Shown here: in pieces, positions 1-5,448 of the stretch
Position numbering within the stretch: position 1 is the stretch's first letter
How the letters are laid out: the number at the start of each line of letters is the position of its first letter
Assembly: GCA_964428935.1 (NCBI GenBank)
Contig: CAYSAG010000324.1
Span: 1-5,854, forward strand
Direction: 5' to 3'
Length of the DNA stretch: 5,854 nt
Origin: JAADHY01 sp964428935
GTDB taxonomy: Bacteria > Planctomycetota > Planctomycetia > Planctomycetales > Planctomycetaceae
Position numbers and translations under genes: made by a program
The notes under the pieces: generated by a model
What the model was told of the DNA's origin: nothing
What the model saw: only the letters and a program-made list of their open reading frames with translations
Databases searched by the model: none

Positions 1-2
1 CT

Positions 3-2192
3 CAACAAACCAGCTCGGACGTGCTGTTCGTGGTCCCGCCGGAACGAATTGAATGCGAGACGAGCTTCCGCGGTGAGTGGAACGGGGTGAAGCGAATTCC
101 GCTGGAAGCTTTCCGTCCGGCCGGCGTGCCGAACGTGTGGCTGCTGAGCGGTGTGGCCGACGTGCCGCGCGGCGTGGCCGAGCGTCTGCTTCGGCCGGTT
201 CAGTTGATTAAGCTGGGTCAGCGCATTGGAGCCGCTGCGGCGCAGCAGGCTGCAAACGCCCCCGCGCCGCAAGGCCCTCGCGTCGTCGGACGGCCCACCG
301 ACTCGCCGGCCGCCACCGGCGACGTCCGGGAGGTGCTGACCGGCTTGCGTCCCGCTCAACCGCCCGCTCGAACCGTGCCTCAAGACGCTCGGGCCGTGCC
401 GGTGCTCGGCCAGTACGACGTGGTCGTCATTGGGGGCGGAACGGCCGGCGCGCCGGCGGGCATTGCCGCAGCTCGAAACGGAGCCCGAACGCTGGTCGTG
501 GAGTACCTGAGCGAACTGGGCGGTGTGGGCACGGCCGGAGCCATTTCGAAGTACTACTGGGGCAACCGAGTCGGGTTCACGGCCACCGTCCCGGGACTGG
601 GAAGCTGGATTCCTCAGCAAAAGGCCGAGTGGTGGCGGAAGGCGCTTCGCGAGGCTGGAGCGGACATTTGGTTCGGCACGCTCGGGTGCGGCGCGTTCGT
701 CGACGGCCACGTCGTCAAGGGCGTTGTGGTGGCGACGCCTTGGGGGCGAGGTGTCGTTCTGGCCAAGGTCGTAATCGACACGACCGGCAACGCGGACATT
801 GCCGCAGCGGCCGGCGCCGAATGCTTCTACACCGACGCCTCCGAATTCGCCATGCAGGGCACGGGATTGCCCCCGATTCGACTGGGAGCCACCTACACGA
901 ACACCGACTTTACAATCGTCGACGAGACCGACCCGGTCGACGTGTGGCACGTCCTGGCCTACGCCAAAGAAAAGTACCCAGACGCGTTCGACCAGGGCAA
1001 ACTGATTGACACCCGCGAGCGACGACGAATTGTCGGCGACTTCGTCATGACTTTGACCGACCAAATCAACGGTCGTACCTACCCGGACACCGTCGTTGTC
1101 AGCTACAGCAACTTCGACACGCACGGCTACACGGTGGACCCCTACTTGGAACTGGAGCACCCGGAGCACAAAGGCTTTTACGTCAACGTTCCGTACCGGT
1201 GCTGCCTGCCGCAAGGACTCGACGGCATTCTGGTGGGCGGCCTGGGAATGAGCGTCCACCGCGACGCCGTGCCGCTGACGCGAATGCAGGCCGACCTGCA
1301 AAACCAAGGCTACGCGCTGGGACTGGCCGCTGCTCTGGCCGTCCACGACCACGTGCCTCCCCGAAAAATCGACGTCCGCAAGTTGCAACGCCGGCTGGTC
1401 GAACTGGGGAACCTGCCCAAACGCGTGCTGACCGAAACGGACAACTACCCGCTGCCGGACGACCGAGTCCGGCAAGCGGTGCAGACTTTGCCCGACAATT
1501 ACAAGGGTGCTTCGGTCGTTGTCGCCGCGCGAGAGCGAGCCCTGCCGCTCCTTCGAGACGCGTACCGCTCGGCCCAGGGCGACGCCAAAGTCGTTTACGC
1601 TCACGTGCTGGCCGTGCTGGGTGACCCAACCGGCTTGGAGACGCTCCTGCACGAGGTCGAAAAGTACTCTCAGTGGGACAAGGGCTGGAACTACCGCGGC
1701 ATGGGGCAGTTCGGCAGCCCACTGAGCCGCCTCGACCGCCTGGTCATTGCTCTGGGGCGCGCGGGTGACCGGCGAGCCGTGCCGGCCATTCTCAAGAAGC
1801 TGAAGCTGCTGACCGCCCGACACGAATTCTCGCACCACCGGGCCGCGGCGCTGGCTTTGGAGCTGCTCGGGGACCCGCGAGCCGCTCAGCCGCTGGCGGA
1901 GCTGCTGGCCAAGCCGGGCATGACCGGACACGTAATCGATTCGGTCCAGAAAGCCAAAGAAATGGCCAAACACAACCCGGACACCAATGACGTGTCCACC
2001 CGCCGCGACTCGTTGCGCGAGCTGGCTCTGGCTCGAGCTCTGTTCCGCTGCGGCGATTACAACGGCGTCGGGAGGCAGATTCTGGAGCGGTACACGCACG
2101 ACTTGCGCGGCCACCTCGCCCGACACGCTCGCGCCGTGCTGGAAGCTGGTCCCAATTGGCGACCGCCGGCCTTCGGCACGGACGCTCGTTGA
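3..2192 (+). CDS. FAD-dependent oxidoreductase (FAD_oxidored type) with HEAT-like C-terminus, 5' partial
   Basis: This is the 3' part of a large flavoprotein gene; the frame is open to the left edge, so the GTG at 21 is probably an internal Val codon. Counting that GTG as residue 1, residues 1-77 resemble the end of a FAD-oxidoreductase domain, and 71-131 are an Ala/Pro-rich linker. A dinucleotide-binding fold begins at 132 (YDVVVIGGGTAG, GxGxxG at 138-143), with the ribose-binding acidic residue at E161 followed by a Gly-rich turn. The segment DTTGNAD near 253-259 and the FAD-closing segment at 396-441 (LVGG...GLAAALAV) fit the FAD_oxidored family, to which many proteins misnamed xanthan lyase belong. 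From about 490 to 710 the protein is helical with HEAT-like units (LGDP, AGDRRAVP and LGDPRAAQPL turns). The substrate is unknown. A signal peptide, if any, would be outside the window. The FAD domain is secure; the HEAT assignment is by pattern only. Confidence 0.88.
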   Translation, partial: QQTSSDVLFVVPPERIECETSFRGEWNGVKRIPLEAFRPAGVPNVWLLSGVADVPRGVAERLLRPVQLIKLGQRIGAAAAQQAANAPAPQGPRVVGRPTDSPAATGDVREVLTGLRPAQPPARTVPQDARAVPVLGQYDVVVIGGGTAGAPAGIAAARNGARTLVVEYLSELGGVGTAGAISKYYWGNRVGFTATVPGLGSWIPQQKAEWWRKALREAGADIWFGTLGCGAFVDGHVVKGVVVATPWGRGVVLAKVVIDTTGNADIAAAAGAECFYTDASEFAMQGTGLPPIRLGATYTNTDFTIVDETDPVDVWHVLAYAKEKYPDAFDQGKLIDTRERRRIVGDFVMTLTDQINGRTYPDTVVVSYSNFDTHGYTVDPYLELEHPEHKGFYVNVPYRCCLPQGLDGILVGGLGMSVHRDAVPLTRMQADLQNQGYALGLAAALAVHDHVPPRKIDVRKLQRRLVELGNLPKRVLTETDNYPLPDDRVRQAVQTLPDNYKGASVVVAARERALPLLRDAYRSAQGDAKVVYAHVLAVLGDPTGLETLLHEVEKYSQWDKGWNYRGMGQFGSPLSRLDRLVIALGRAGDRRAVPAILKKLKLLTARHEFSHHRAAALALELLGDPRAAQPLAELLAKPGMTGHVIDSVQKAKEMAKHNPDTNDVSTRRDSLRELALARALFRCGDYNGVGRQILERYTHDLRGHLARHARAVLEAGPNWRPPAFGTDAR

Positions 2193-2321
2193 GCCGTTCG
2201 TCCAGCCTCGCTGCTCTCGAGCGACGCCGTTGACTTGACGCGGAAGCGGAAAAAACGGACGTTGGACCTGTCCGCTCAACCTGGTCGGGCAGGACCGCGG
2301 GAAACTGCCGAGCCGGTCGGA

Positions 2322-2397
2322 GCCTCCAGAGTCGGAGGCCGTCTTGCCTGCACGCACAGGCTCCCGCCTGCGAAAACCGGAGCGGCTCTTCCCGCTC
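2322..2397 (+). other. Three successive hairpins in the leader of the Gfo/Idh/MocA gene
   Basis: Three perfect stems lie in a row: GCCTCC/GGAGGC (2322-2327 with 2334-2339, 6-base loop), GCCTG/CAGGC (2346-2350 with 2357-2361, 6-base loop) and GAGCGG/CCGCTC (2380-2385 with 2392-2397, 6-base loop). None is followed by a T run, so they do not look like intrinsic terminators. They end 73 bases before the ATG and could be part of a structured 5' leader or a dispersed intergenic repeat. They match no riboswitch that I recognise. The pairings are seen directly; any function is inference, and short stems are common by chance in GC-rich DNA. Confidence 0.35.
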
Positions 2398-2456
2398 GCC
2401 CGCGACTTGACGACCAGCCGCGTTGGTCTTGGGCAGCAAAGACAGTCGGCTTCAGA

Positions 2457-2466
2457 AAGGGGGAGC
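2457..2466 (+). promoter_or_regulatory. Ribosome binding site of the Gfo/Idh/MocA gene
   Basis: A purine-rich AAAGGGGGAG stretch ends five bases before the ATG at 2471. It decides the start: the in-frame TTG at 2423 would add 16 residues ahead of the Tat signal and would put this ribosome binding site inside the gene. Confidence 0.8.
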
Positions 2467-2470
2467 AGTC

Positions 2471-3784
2471 ATGAACGGAGAACGTTCGACGTACCGCAAG
2501 CCCACTCGACGGGAATTCTTGAAAACTTCGGTCGGCGCCGGGGCGGTCGCAGCAGTCGCGCTGAACCGCGGCGTGTTCGCGGCAGGCAGCGACACCATTC
2601 GGATTGGTCTGATTGGCTGCGGCGGCCGAGGGACAGGAGCCGCCAAGCAGGCGCTGGACGCCGACCCGGGTGTCAAGCTGGTGGCCGTCGCCGACCTTTT
2701 TGAAGACCGTGTCCAGAAGAGCCTGCAGAGCCTCCAGAAGTTCCACAAAGACCGGGCGGTGGTCGAGAAAGACCGACAGGGGGTCGGCTTCGACGGCTAC
2801 CGAAAAGTCATTGAAAGCGACGCCGACGCCGTGCTCATTGCCTGCGCTTCGCGCTTCCACCCGACTTACGCCCTGGCGGCGCTGAGAGCCGGCAAGCATG
2901 TGTTCTTCGAAAAACCGCACGCCATCGACCCGCCCGGCGTCCGAACGGTATTGGAAGCCGCTGAGGAAGCGAAGAAGCGAAACCTGTGCCTCGTCTCAGG
3001 CCTGCATTTCCGGTACGACCCTCGGTGCCGCGCGACGGCCCAACAAGTCCTCGACGGTGCCATCGGCGAAATCACGTCGATTCAGGTCGACTACATGCGA
3101 GCTCCCTACCGAATCATCGAGCGCGACCCGAAACTGAGCGAAATCGAATGGCAGTACCGCAACTGGTACCACTTCAACTGGCTTTCGGGAGACGACGTGG
3201 TCCAGTCGCTCATTCACACGCTCGACCGCGGTCAGTGGGTCATGAAAGACGAGCCGCCTGTTTGGGCTCACGGCCTGGGCGGACGCTCGCAGCTCTCCGG
3301 CGTCCCCTACGGCAACTGCTTCGACCACCATTGCGTGGTCTGGGAGTACGCCAGCGGCGTGCGAATGTACGGCTTCAACCGCACGCAGTACAATTGCGTC
3401 GCCGGCATGTTCGACGTGATTCACGGCACCAAGGGCCGCGCGTCGTTGCTCGGTGGCTGGGTCAAAGACCTGAAGGGCAACCTCGTTTGGAAGTACAGCG
3501 GTCCACGCAAGGACGGCCACGCCGTCGAACAACAGGAGTTCATGGCCGCTTTGCGAGCCGGCAAGGTCATCAACAACGGGCTTTACGCCGCCCGGAGCAC
3601 CATGACAGCCATCATGGGTCAGCTGGCTTGCTACACGGGCAAAATGGTCACGTGGGAAGCCGTCATGAAGTCGGACTTTACGTACGAGCCCAAACAGTGC
3701 GACTTCTCGACGGACCCGCCGGTCAAGCCGGACGCCCAAGGCAATTACCCGGTGTTCATTCCGGGCGTGACCAAACTGCTGTGA
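2471..3784 (+). CDS. Tat-exported Gfo/Idh/MocA family oxidoreductase
   Basis: This 437-residue protein is an NAD(P)-dependent dehydrogenase of the Gfo/Idh/MocA family, whose members act on sugars, inositols and their derivatives. The N-terminus carries a twin-arginine signal (TRREFLK at 12-18) followed by an Ala-rich hydrophobic stretch ending near FAAGSD (36-41), so export of the folded protein is predicted. The Rossmann fold starts at IRIGLIGCGGRGTG (GxGxxG at 49-54), with D75 at the end of strand 2. The family EKP motif is at 147-149, with catalytic-type Lys148. The C-terminal half has NWYHFNWLSGDD and IHTLD, with His249 and Asp252 in the usual active-site area. The position four before the His, often acidic in relatives, is Gln245 here. 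Length is normal for exported members. The ATG start is supported by a strong ribosome binding site. It lies between a flavoprotein gene and a ThuA-like gene on the same strand. The substrate cannot be read from sequence. Confidence 0.95.
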   Translation: MNGERSTYRKPTRREFLKTSVGAGAVAAVALNRGVFAAGSDTIRIGLIGCGGRGTGAAKQALDADPGVKLVAVADLFEDRVQKSLQSLQKFHKDRAVVEKDRQGVGFDGYRKVIESDADAVLIACASRFHPTYALAALRAGKHVFFEKPHAIDPPGVRTVLEAAEEAKKRNLCLVSGLHFRYDPRCRATAQQVLDGAIGEITSIQVDYMRAPYRIIERDPKLSEIEWQYRNWYHFNWLSGDDVVQSLIHTLDRGQWVMKDEPPVWAHGLGGRSQLSGVPYGNCFDHHCVVWEYASGVRMYGFNRTQYNCVAGMFDVIHGTKGRASLLGGWVKDLKGNLVWKYSGPRKDGHAVEQQEFMAALRAGKVINNGLYAARSTMTAIMGQLACYTGKMVTWEAVMKSDFTYEPKQCDFSTDPPVKPDAQGNYPVFIPGVTKLL

Positions 3785-3801
3785 CTCGTGGCGCGCCCGG
3801 C

Positions 3802-3824
3802 CGCGAGGCACCGCGTCGCGTTTT
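3802..3824 (+). terminator. Weak terminator-like hairpin after the Gfo/Idh/MocA gene
   Basis: A 5-bp stem CGCGA/TCGCG (3802-3806 with 3816-3820, 9-base loop) is followed directly by TTTT and begins 18 bases after the stop codon. Location and T run fit an intrinsic terminator, but the stem is short and the T run is only four bases. Confidence 0.35.
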
Positions 3825-3910
3825 CCCGCCAGTCGGGCTGAAGGGATGGGCCGCAAACCTGTTGAACCGCGGACGACCCCTTCGGGCCGCCGTTGCTCGA
3901 GGCCAGACTG

Positions 3911-3941
3911 AGGCGGGCAAGGCTCCGGTCTTGCCACGCCT
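3911..3941 (+). other. Strong hairpin in the gap before the ThuA-like gene
   Basis: AGGCG-GGCAAG at 3911-3921 pairs with CTTGCC-A-CGCCT at 3930-3941, giving 11 base pairs with one bulged A and an 8-base loop. No T run follows, so it is not a classic terminator. It sits 75 bases before the ATG of the ThuA-like gene and could be a leader structure, an RNA-stability element or a dispersed repeat. It shares the string GTCTTGCC with position 2341 in the previous gap. The remainder of the 231-base gap (3785-4015) shows no gene. Confidence 0.45.
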
Positions 3942-4002
3942 CGACGCCTGCGACGTCGGGCCGACCGGAGTTGCGTTTCACTCAAAACGGCACGAATTGT
4001 GG

Positions 4003-4008
4003 AAAGGA
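4003..4008 (+). promoter_or_regulatory. Ribosome binding site of the ThuA-like gene
   Basis: AAAGGA lies seven bases before the ATG at 4016. It supports that start over the in-frame TTG at 3893, which would place 41 low-complexity residues before the Tat signal and run through the strong hairpin at 3911-3941. Confidence 0.75.
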
Positions 4009-4015
4009 CAGCGCA

Positions 4016-4882
4016 ATGAAACGACGAGATTTCTTGGCCAAAGTAGGCGCAACTGGTCTGGTTTTGTCCGCCTTTCCGTTCGGCTGGACGAGTGCCTCCG
4101 AAGGGAAGCCGGTGAAGGTCCTCTACTTTACTCGGAGTGCCGGTTTCGAACACCCGGTGGTTCGCCGCAAAGACGGCGAGCTCAGCTTCTCAGAAAAAGT
4201 CTTGACCGAACTCGGCCAAAAGCACGGCTTCGAAGTCACATGCACCAAGGATGGCCGTGTTTTCGACGGCGACTTGGACCAATACGATGTGATTGCCGCT
4301 TTCGCCACCGGCGACCTGACCAAGCCAAACAAACGCGGAACTCCGCCCATGTCGCCAAAGGGGAAGCAGCGTCTCCTGGACGCCGTTGCTGACGGCAAAG
4401 GATTCGTTGGGTTCCATGCTGCAACCGACTCCTTCCACACGGGGACGAGCGAACCTGACCCGTACATCGCTATGATCGGTGCCGAATTCAAGTCCCACGG
4501 CAAGCAGCAAAAAGCGACGATGCGTGTCGTCTCGCCGAAATTCCCCGGATTGGAGGGGGCTGGCGAGCGGTTCGAGCTGTTGGACGAGTGGTATACGTTC
4601 TACCACTTTCATCCAGACCTCCACGTCATTCTGGTGCAAGAAACCAAGGGAATGAAAGGACCCGCCTACCAGCGTCCGCCGTACCCGGCGACGTGGGCTC
4701 GCAAGCACGGAAACGGGCGGGTCTTCTACACATCCATGGGTCACCGCGAAGACGTCTGGACCAACCCGTTGTTCCAGCAAATCATTCTGGGCGGTCTGTC
4801 GTGGGCTGCCGGGCGCGTCGAGGCGGACGTGACACCCAACTTCAAGGAAGTCACCCCAGAGGCCACCAAGCTTCACTATTGA
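4016..4882 (+). CDS. Tat-exported ThuA-like domain protein
   Basis: This 288-residue protein belongs to the ThuA-like (trehalose utilisation) family, which has a glutamine-amidotransferase-like fold. In rhizobia ThuA works with the Gfo/Idh/MocA dehydrogenase ThuB in oxidising trehalose-type disaccharides to keto forms. The N-terminus MKRRDFLAK is a twin-arginine signal, followed by a hydrophobic stretch and a possible SAS cleavage site near residue 28. The domain opens with VKVLYFTRSAGFEHP (33-47), the usual first strand with its His. It continues with YDVIAAFATGDL, then GFVGFHAATDSFHT with His134. It closes with the family's Trp-plus-GRVFYTSMGH pattern (Gly242-His243) and a final LSWAAGR. 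Length fits a secreted single-domain member. It follows the exported Gfo/Idh/MocA gene by 231 bases, and the two may act on the same sugar in the periplasm. The family is clear; enzymatic activity and substrate are inference. Confidence 0.93.
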   Translation: MKRRDFLAKVGATGLVLSAFPFGWTSASEGKPVKVLYFTRSAGFEHPVVRRKDGELSFSEKVLTELGQKHGFEVTCTKDGRVFDGDLDQYDVIAAFATGDLTKPNKRGTPPMSPKGKQRLLDAVADGKGFVGFHAATDSFHTGTSEPDPYIAMIGAEFKSHGKQQKATMRVVSPKFPGLEGAGERFELLDEWYTFYHFHPDLHVILVQETKGMKGPAYQRPPYPATWARKHGNGRVFYTSMGHREDVWTNPLFQQIILGGLSWAAGRVEADVTPNFKEVTPEATKLHY

Positions 4883-4917
4883 GTGGGCGAGCTGCTCGGA
4901 AAGTGGAGCCAACAGAC

Positions 4918-4943
4918 GCCGCCTCCGACGGCGGCACGTTTTT
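4918..4943 (+). terminator. Intrinsic terminator-like hairpin after the ThuA-like gene
   Basis: The stem GCCGCC/GGCGGC (4918-4923 with 4930-4935, 6-base loop) is followed by ACG and then five T residues (4939-4943). It starts 36 bases after the ThuA-like stop, as expected for the end of the plus-strand transcript. The three-base gap before the T run makes it slightly imperfect. Confidence 0.65.
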
Positions 4944-4981
4944 CCCACAATCGAACGCGGACACTTTTCTCGCTGAGCAGG

Positions 4982-5026
4982 AAGGCCGGCGCGACGCTGG
5001 TGGTCACGCCGGCCTTTCGTCGCGCC
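4982..5026. terminator. Pair of mutually exclusive GC-rich hairpins, possible second terminator
   Basis: A perfect 10-bp stem AAGGCCGGCG/CGCCGGCCTT (4982-4991 with 5007-5016, 15-base loop) is followed by one more T. A second perfect 9-bp stem, GGCGCGACG/CGTCGCGCC (4988-4996 with 5018-5026), uses overlapping bases, so both cannot form at once. The first resembles a GC-rich terminator with a short T run and may back up the hairpin at 4918 for plus-strand transcription. On the minus strand no T run follows. Confidence 0.45.
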
Positions 5027-5147
5027 AGTGTCGGGGCTGGACTTGCCGGCTTGCCCTTACGGCCTTCGTAGCCAGCTAGGGCTCTCCGCACCAGTTCTGC
5101 GCGCATCAGCGCCGGGCGGTCTCTGGGGACGGAGGCTGCGGCGCACG
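5027..5147. other. Intergenic stretch with no recognisable gene
   Basis: This is the rest of the 301-base gap between the ThuA-like gene and the 5S rRNA gene. Short open frames on both strands cross the hairpins and terminators and have no domain-like sequence or ribosome binding site. A loose inverted pair, AGCTGG on the minus strand at 5072-5077 against GGCTGG at 5035-5040, is too imperfect to call. Confidence 0.5.
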
Positions 5148-5176
5148 AAAAAACCCCAAGCAATTGCTTGGGGTTT
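5148..5176 (-). terminator. rRNA operon terminator (perfect palindrome plus T tract)
   Basis: Positions 5151-5176 are a perfectly self-complementary 26-base sequence centred on CAATTG, with arms containing AAACCCCAAG and CTTGGGGTTT. Read on the minus strand, the hairpin is followed by a run of six T (the A6 at 5148-5153, which overlaps the stem). It begins seven bases after the 5S rRNA 3' end. This is a textbook intrinsic terminator for the minus-strand rRNA transcript. On the plus strand the hairpin is followed by only TTT and then C, so it works best in the minus direction. Confidence 0.9.
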
Positions 5177-5183
5177 CAAAAAA

Positions 5184-5296
5184 TTCCCGGCGATAACCTA
5201 CTTTCGCGCCTGTGGGCACTATCATCGGCCCTGGGGGCTTAACGGCCGTGTTCGGAATGGGAACGCGTGTTTCCCCCCAGGTATGGTCACCGGGAA
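5184..5296 (-). rRNA. rrf: 5S ribosomal RNA
   Basis: The minus strand reads TTCCCGGTGACCATACC at its 5' end and closes with GGTTATCGCCGGGAA, so the two ends pair as helix I (UUCCCGG with CCGGGAA). The conserved loop CCGAACACGG with GTTAAGC following is at 5255-5246, and GATGATAGTGCC and GCGAAAGTAGG complete the 5S signature. The gene is complete at about 113 bases, slightly shorter than the usual 115-120. It follows the 23S gene by about 150 bases and is followed directly by the operon terminator. The ends are set from helix I and may be off by a base or two. Confidence 0.95.
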
Positions 5297-5448
5297 GCAG
5301 TGAATGCGCCAACACCTCTTTTACGGTGCCGCAGCCATTCACTGGGATGTATTCGAAGGGCAGCGGCCAGTGAGCTGATCTGTCGTTCCCGAGGTGGATC
5401 CGGCTGGCTGTCGAGCCTGACTCGCGGATGAGAGGCCACGAGTCAGGG
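5297..5448 (-). other. 23S-5S rRNA internal spacer with two processing-type hairpins
   Basis: About 152 bases separate the 23S 3' end from the 5S gene, with no tRNA. Next to the 23S end is a perfect 9-bp stem CCTGACTCG/CGAGTCAGG (5416-5424 with 5439-5447). Just upstream of the 5S gene is a perfect 9-bp stem CAGTGAATG/CATTCACTG (5298-5306 with 5336-5344), which encloses a small CACC/GGTG stem (5313-5316 with 5325-5328). Such stems commonly serve rRNA maturation, for example as RNase III or other endonuclease sites; that role is inferred. Confidence 0.7.

Larger units (their letters stand above)
2193..2470. other. Structured intergenic region upstream of the Gfo/Idh/MocA gene
   Basis: These 278 bases contain no convincing gene. 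They hold several short GC-rich inverted repeats: TCGCT/AGCGA at 2208-2224, and the three hairpins listed separately between 2322 and 2397. TTGAC-like boxes occur at 2230 and 2407, but neither has a credible -10 element about 17 bases downstream, so no promoter is called. The final bases supply the ribosome binding site of the next gene. Confidence 0.5.

Noticed and set aside
21..23. GTG as the true start of the flavoprotein gene
   Set aside because: The frame is open to the left edge, no ribosome binding site is visible in the 20 bases before it, and the residues right after it already look like the middle of a folded domain.
2250..2274. Minus-strand terminator: CGGAC/GTCCG stem followed by six T on the minus strand
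   Set aside because: The stem is only 5 bp with a 9-base loop and no minus-strand gene lies nearby to be terminated, so chance is the simpler reading.
2407..2435. Promoter with TTGACG -35 box upstream of the Gfo/Idh/MocA gene
   Set aside because: At the right distance there is only TGGGCA-like sequence, which is not a credible -10 element.
2423..2470. Upstream TTG start adding 16 residues to the Gfo/Idh/MocA protein
   Set aside because: The strong ribosome binding site at 2457-2466 serves the ATG at 2471, and the extra residues would precede an already complete Tat signal.
3893..4015. Upstream TTG start adding 41 residues to the ThuA-like protein
   Set aside because: The ATG at 4016 has its own ribosome binding site and opens directly with a Tat signal; the extension is Arg-rich and runs through a strong hairpin.
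2996..4153. Long open frame (385 codons) on the minus strand opposite the Gfo/Idh/MocA gene
   Set aside because: It mirrors a well-supported gene in GC-rich DNA, spans two genes and an intergenic gap, and has no recognisable domain.
2986..4392. 468-codon open frame on the plus strand in another frame
   Set aside because: It overlaps both the Gfo/Idh/MocA and ThuA-like genes, is rich in Arg, Pro and Gln as expected of a shifted frame, and has no domain.
4190..4948. 252-codon minus-strand frame opposite the ThuA-like gene
   Set aside because: It is a shadow of the coding frame, has no ribosome binding site or domain, and starts inside a terminator.
4876..5163. Small open frames on both strands in the ThuA-5S gap
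   Set aside because: They run through two hairpins and a terminator, lack ribosome binding sites, and give low-complexity proteins that follow the inverted repeats.
5028..5342. Open frames on both strands that overlap the 5S rRNA gene
   Set aside because: The sequence is clearly 5S rRNA with its terminator; the frames are accidental.
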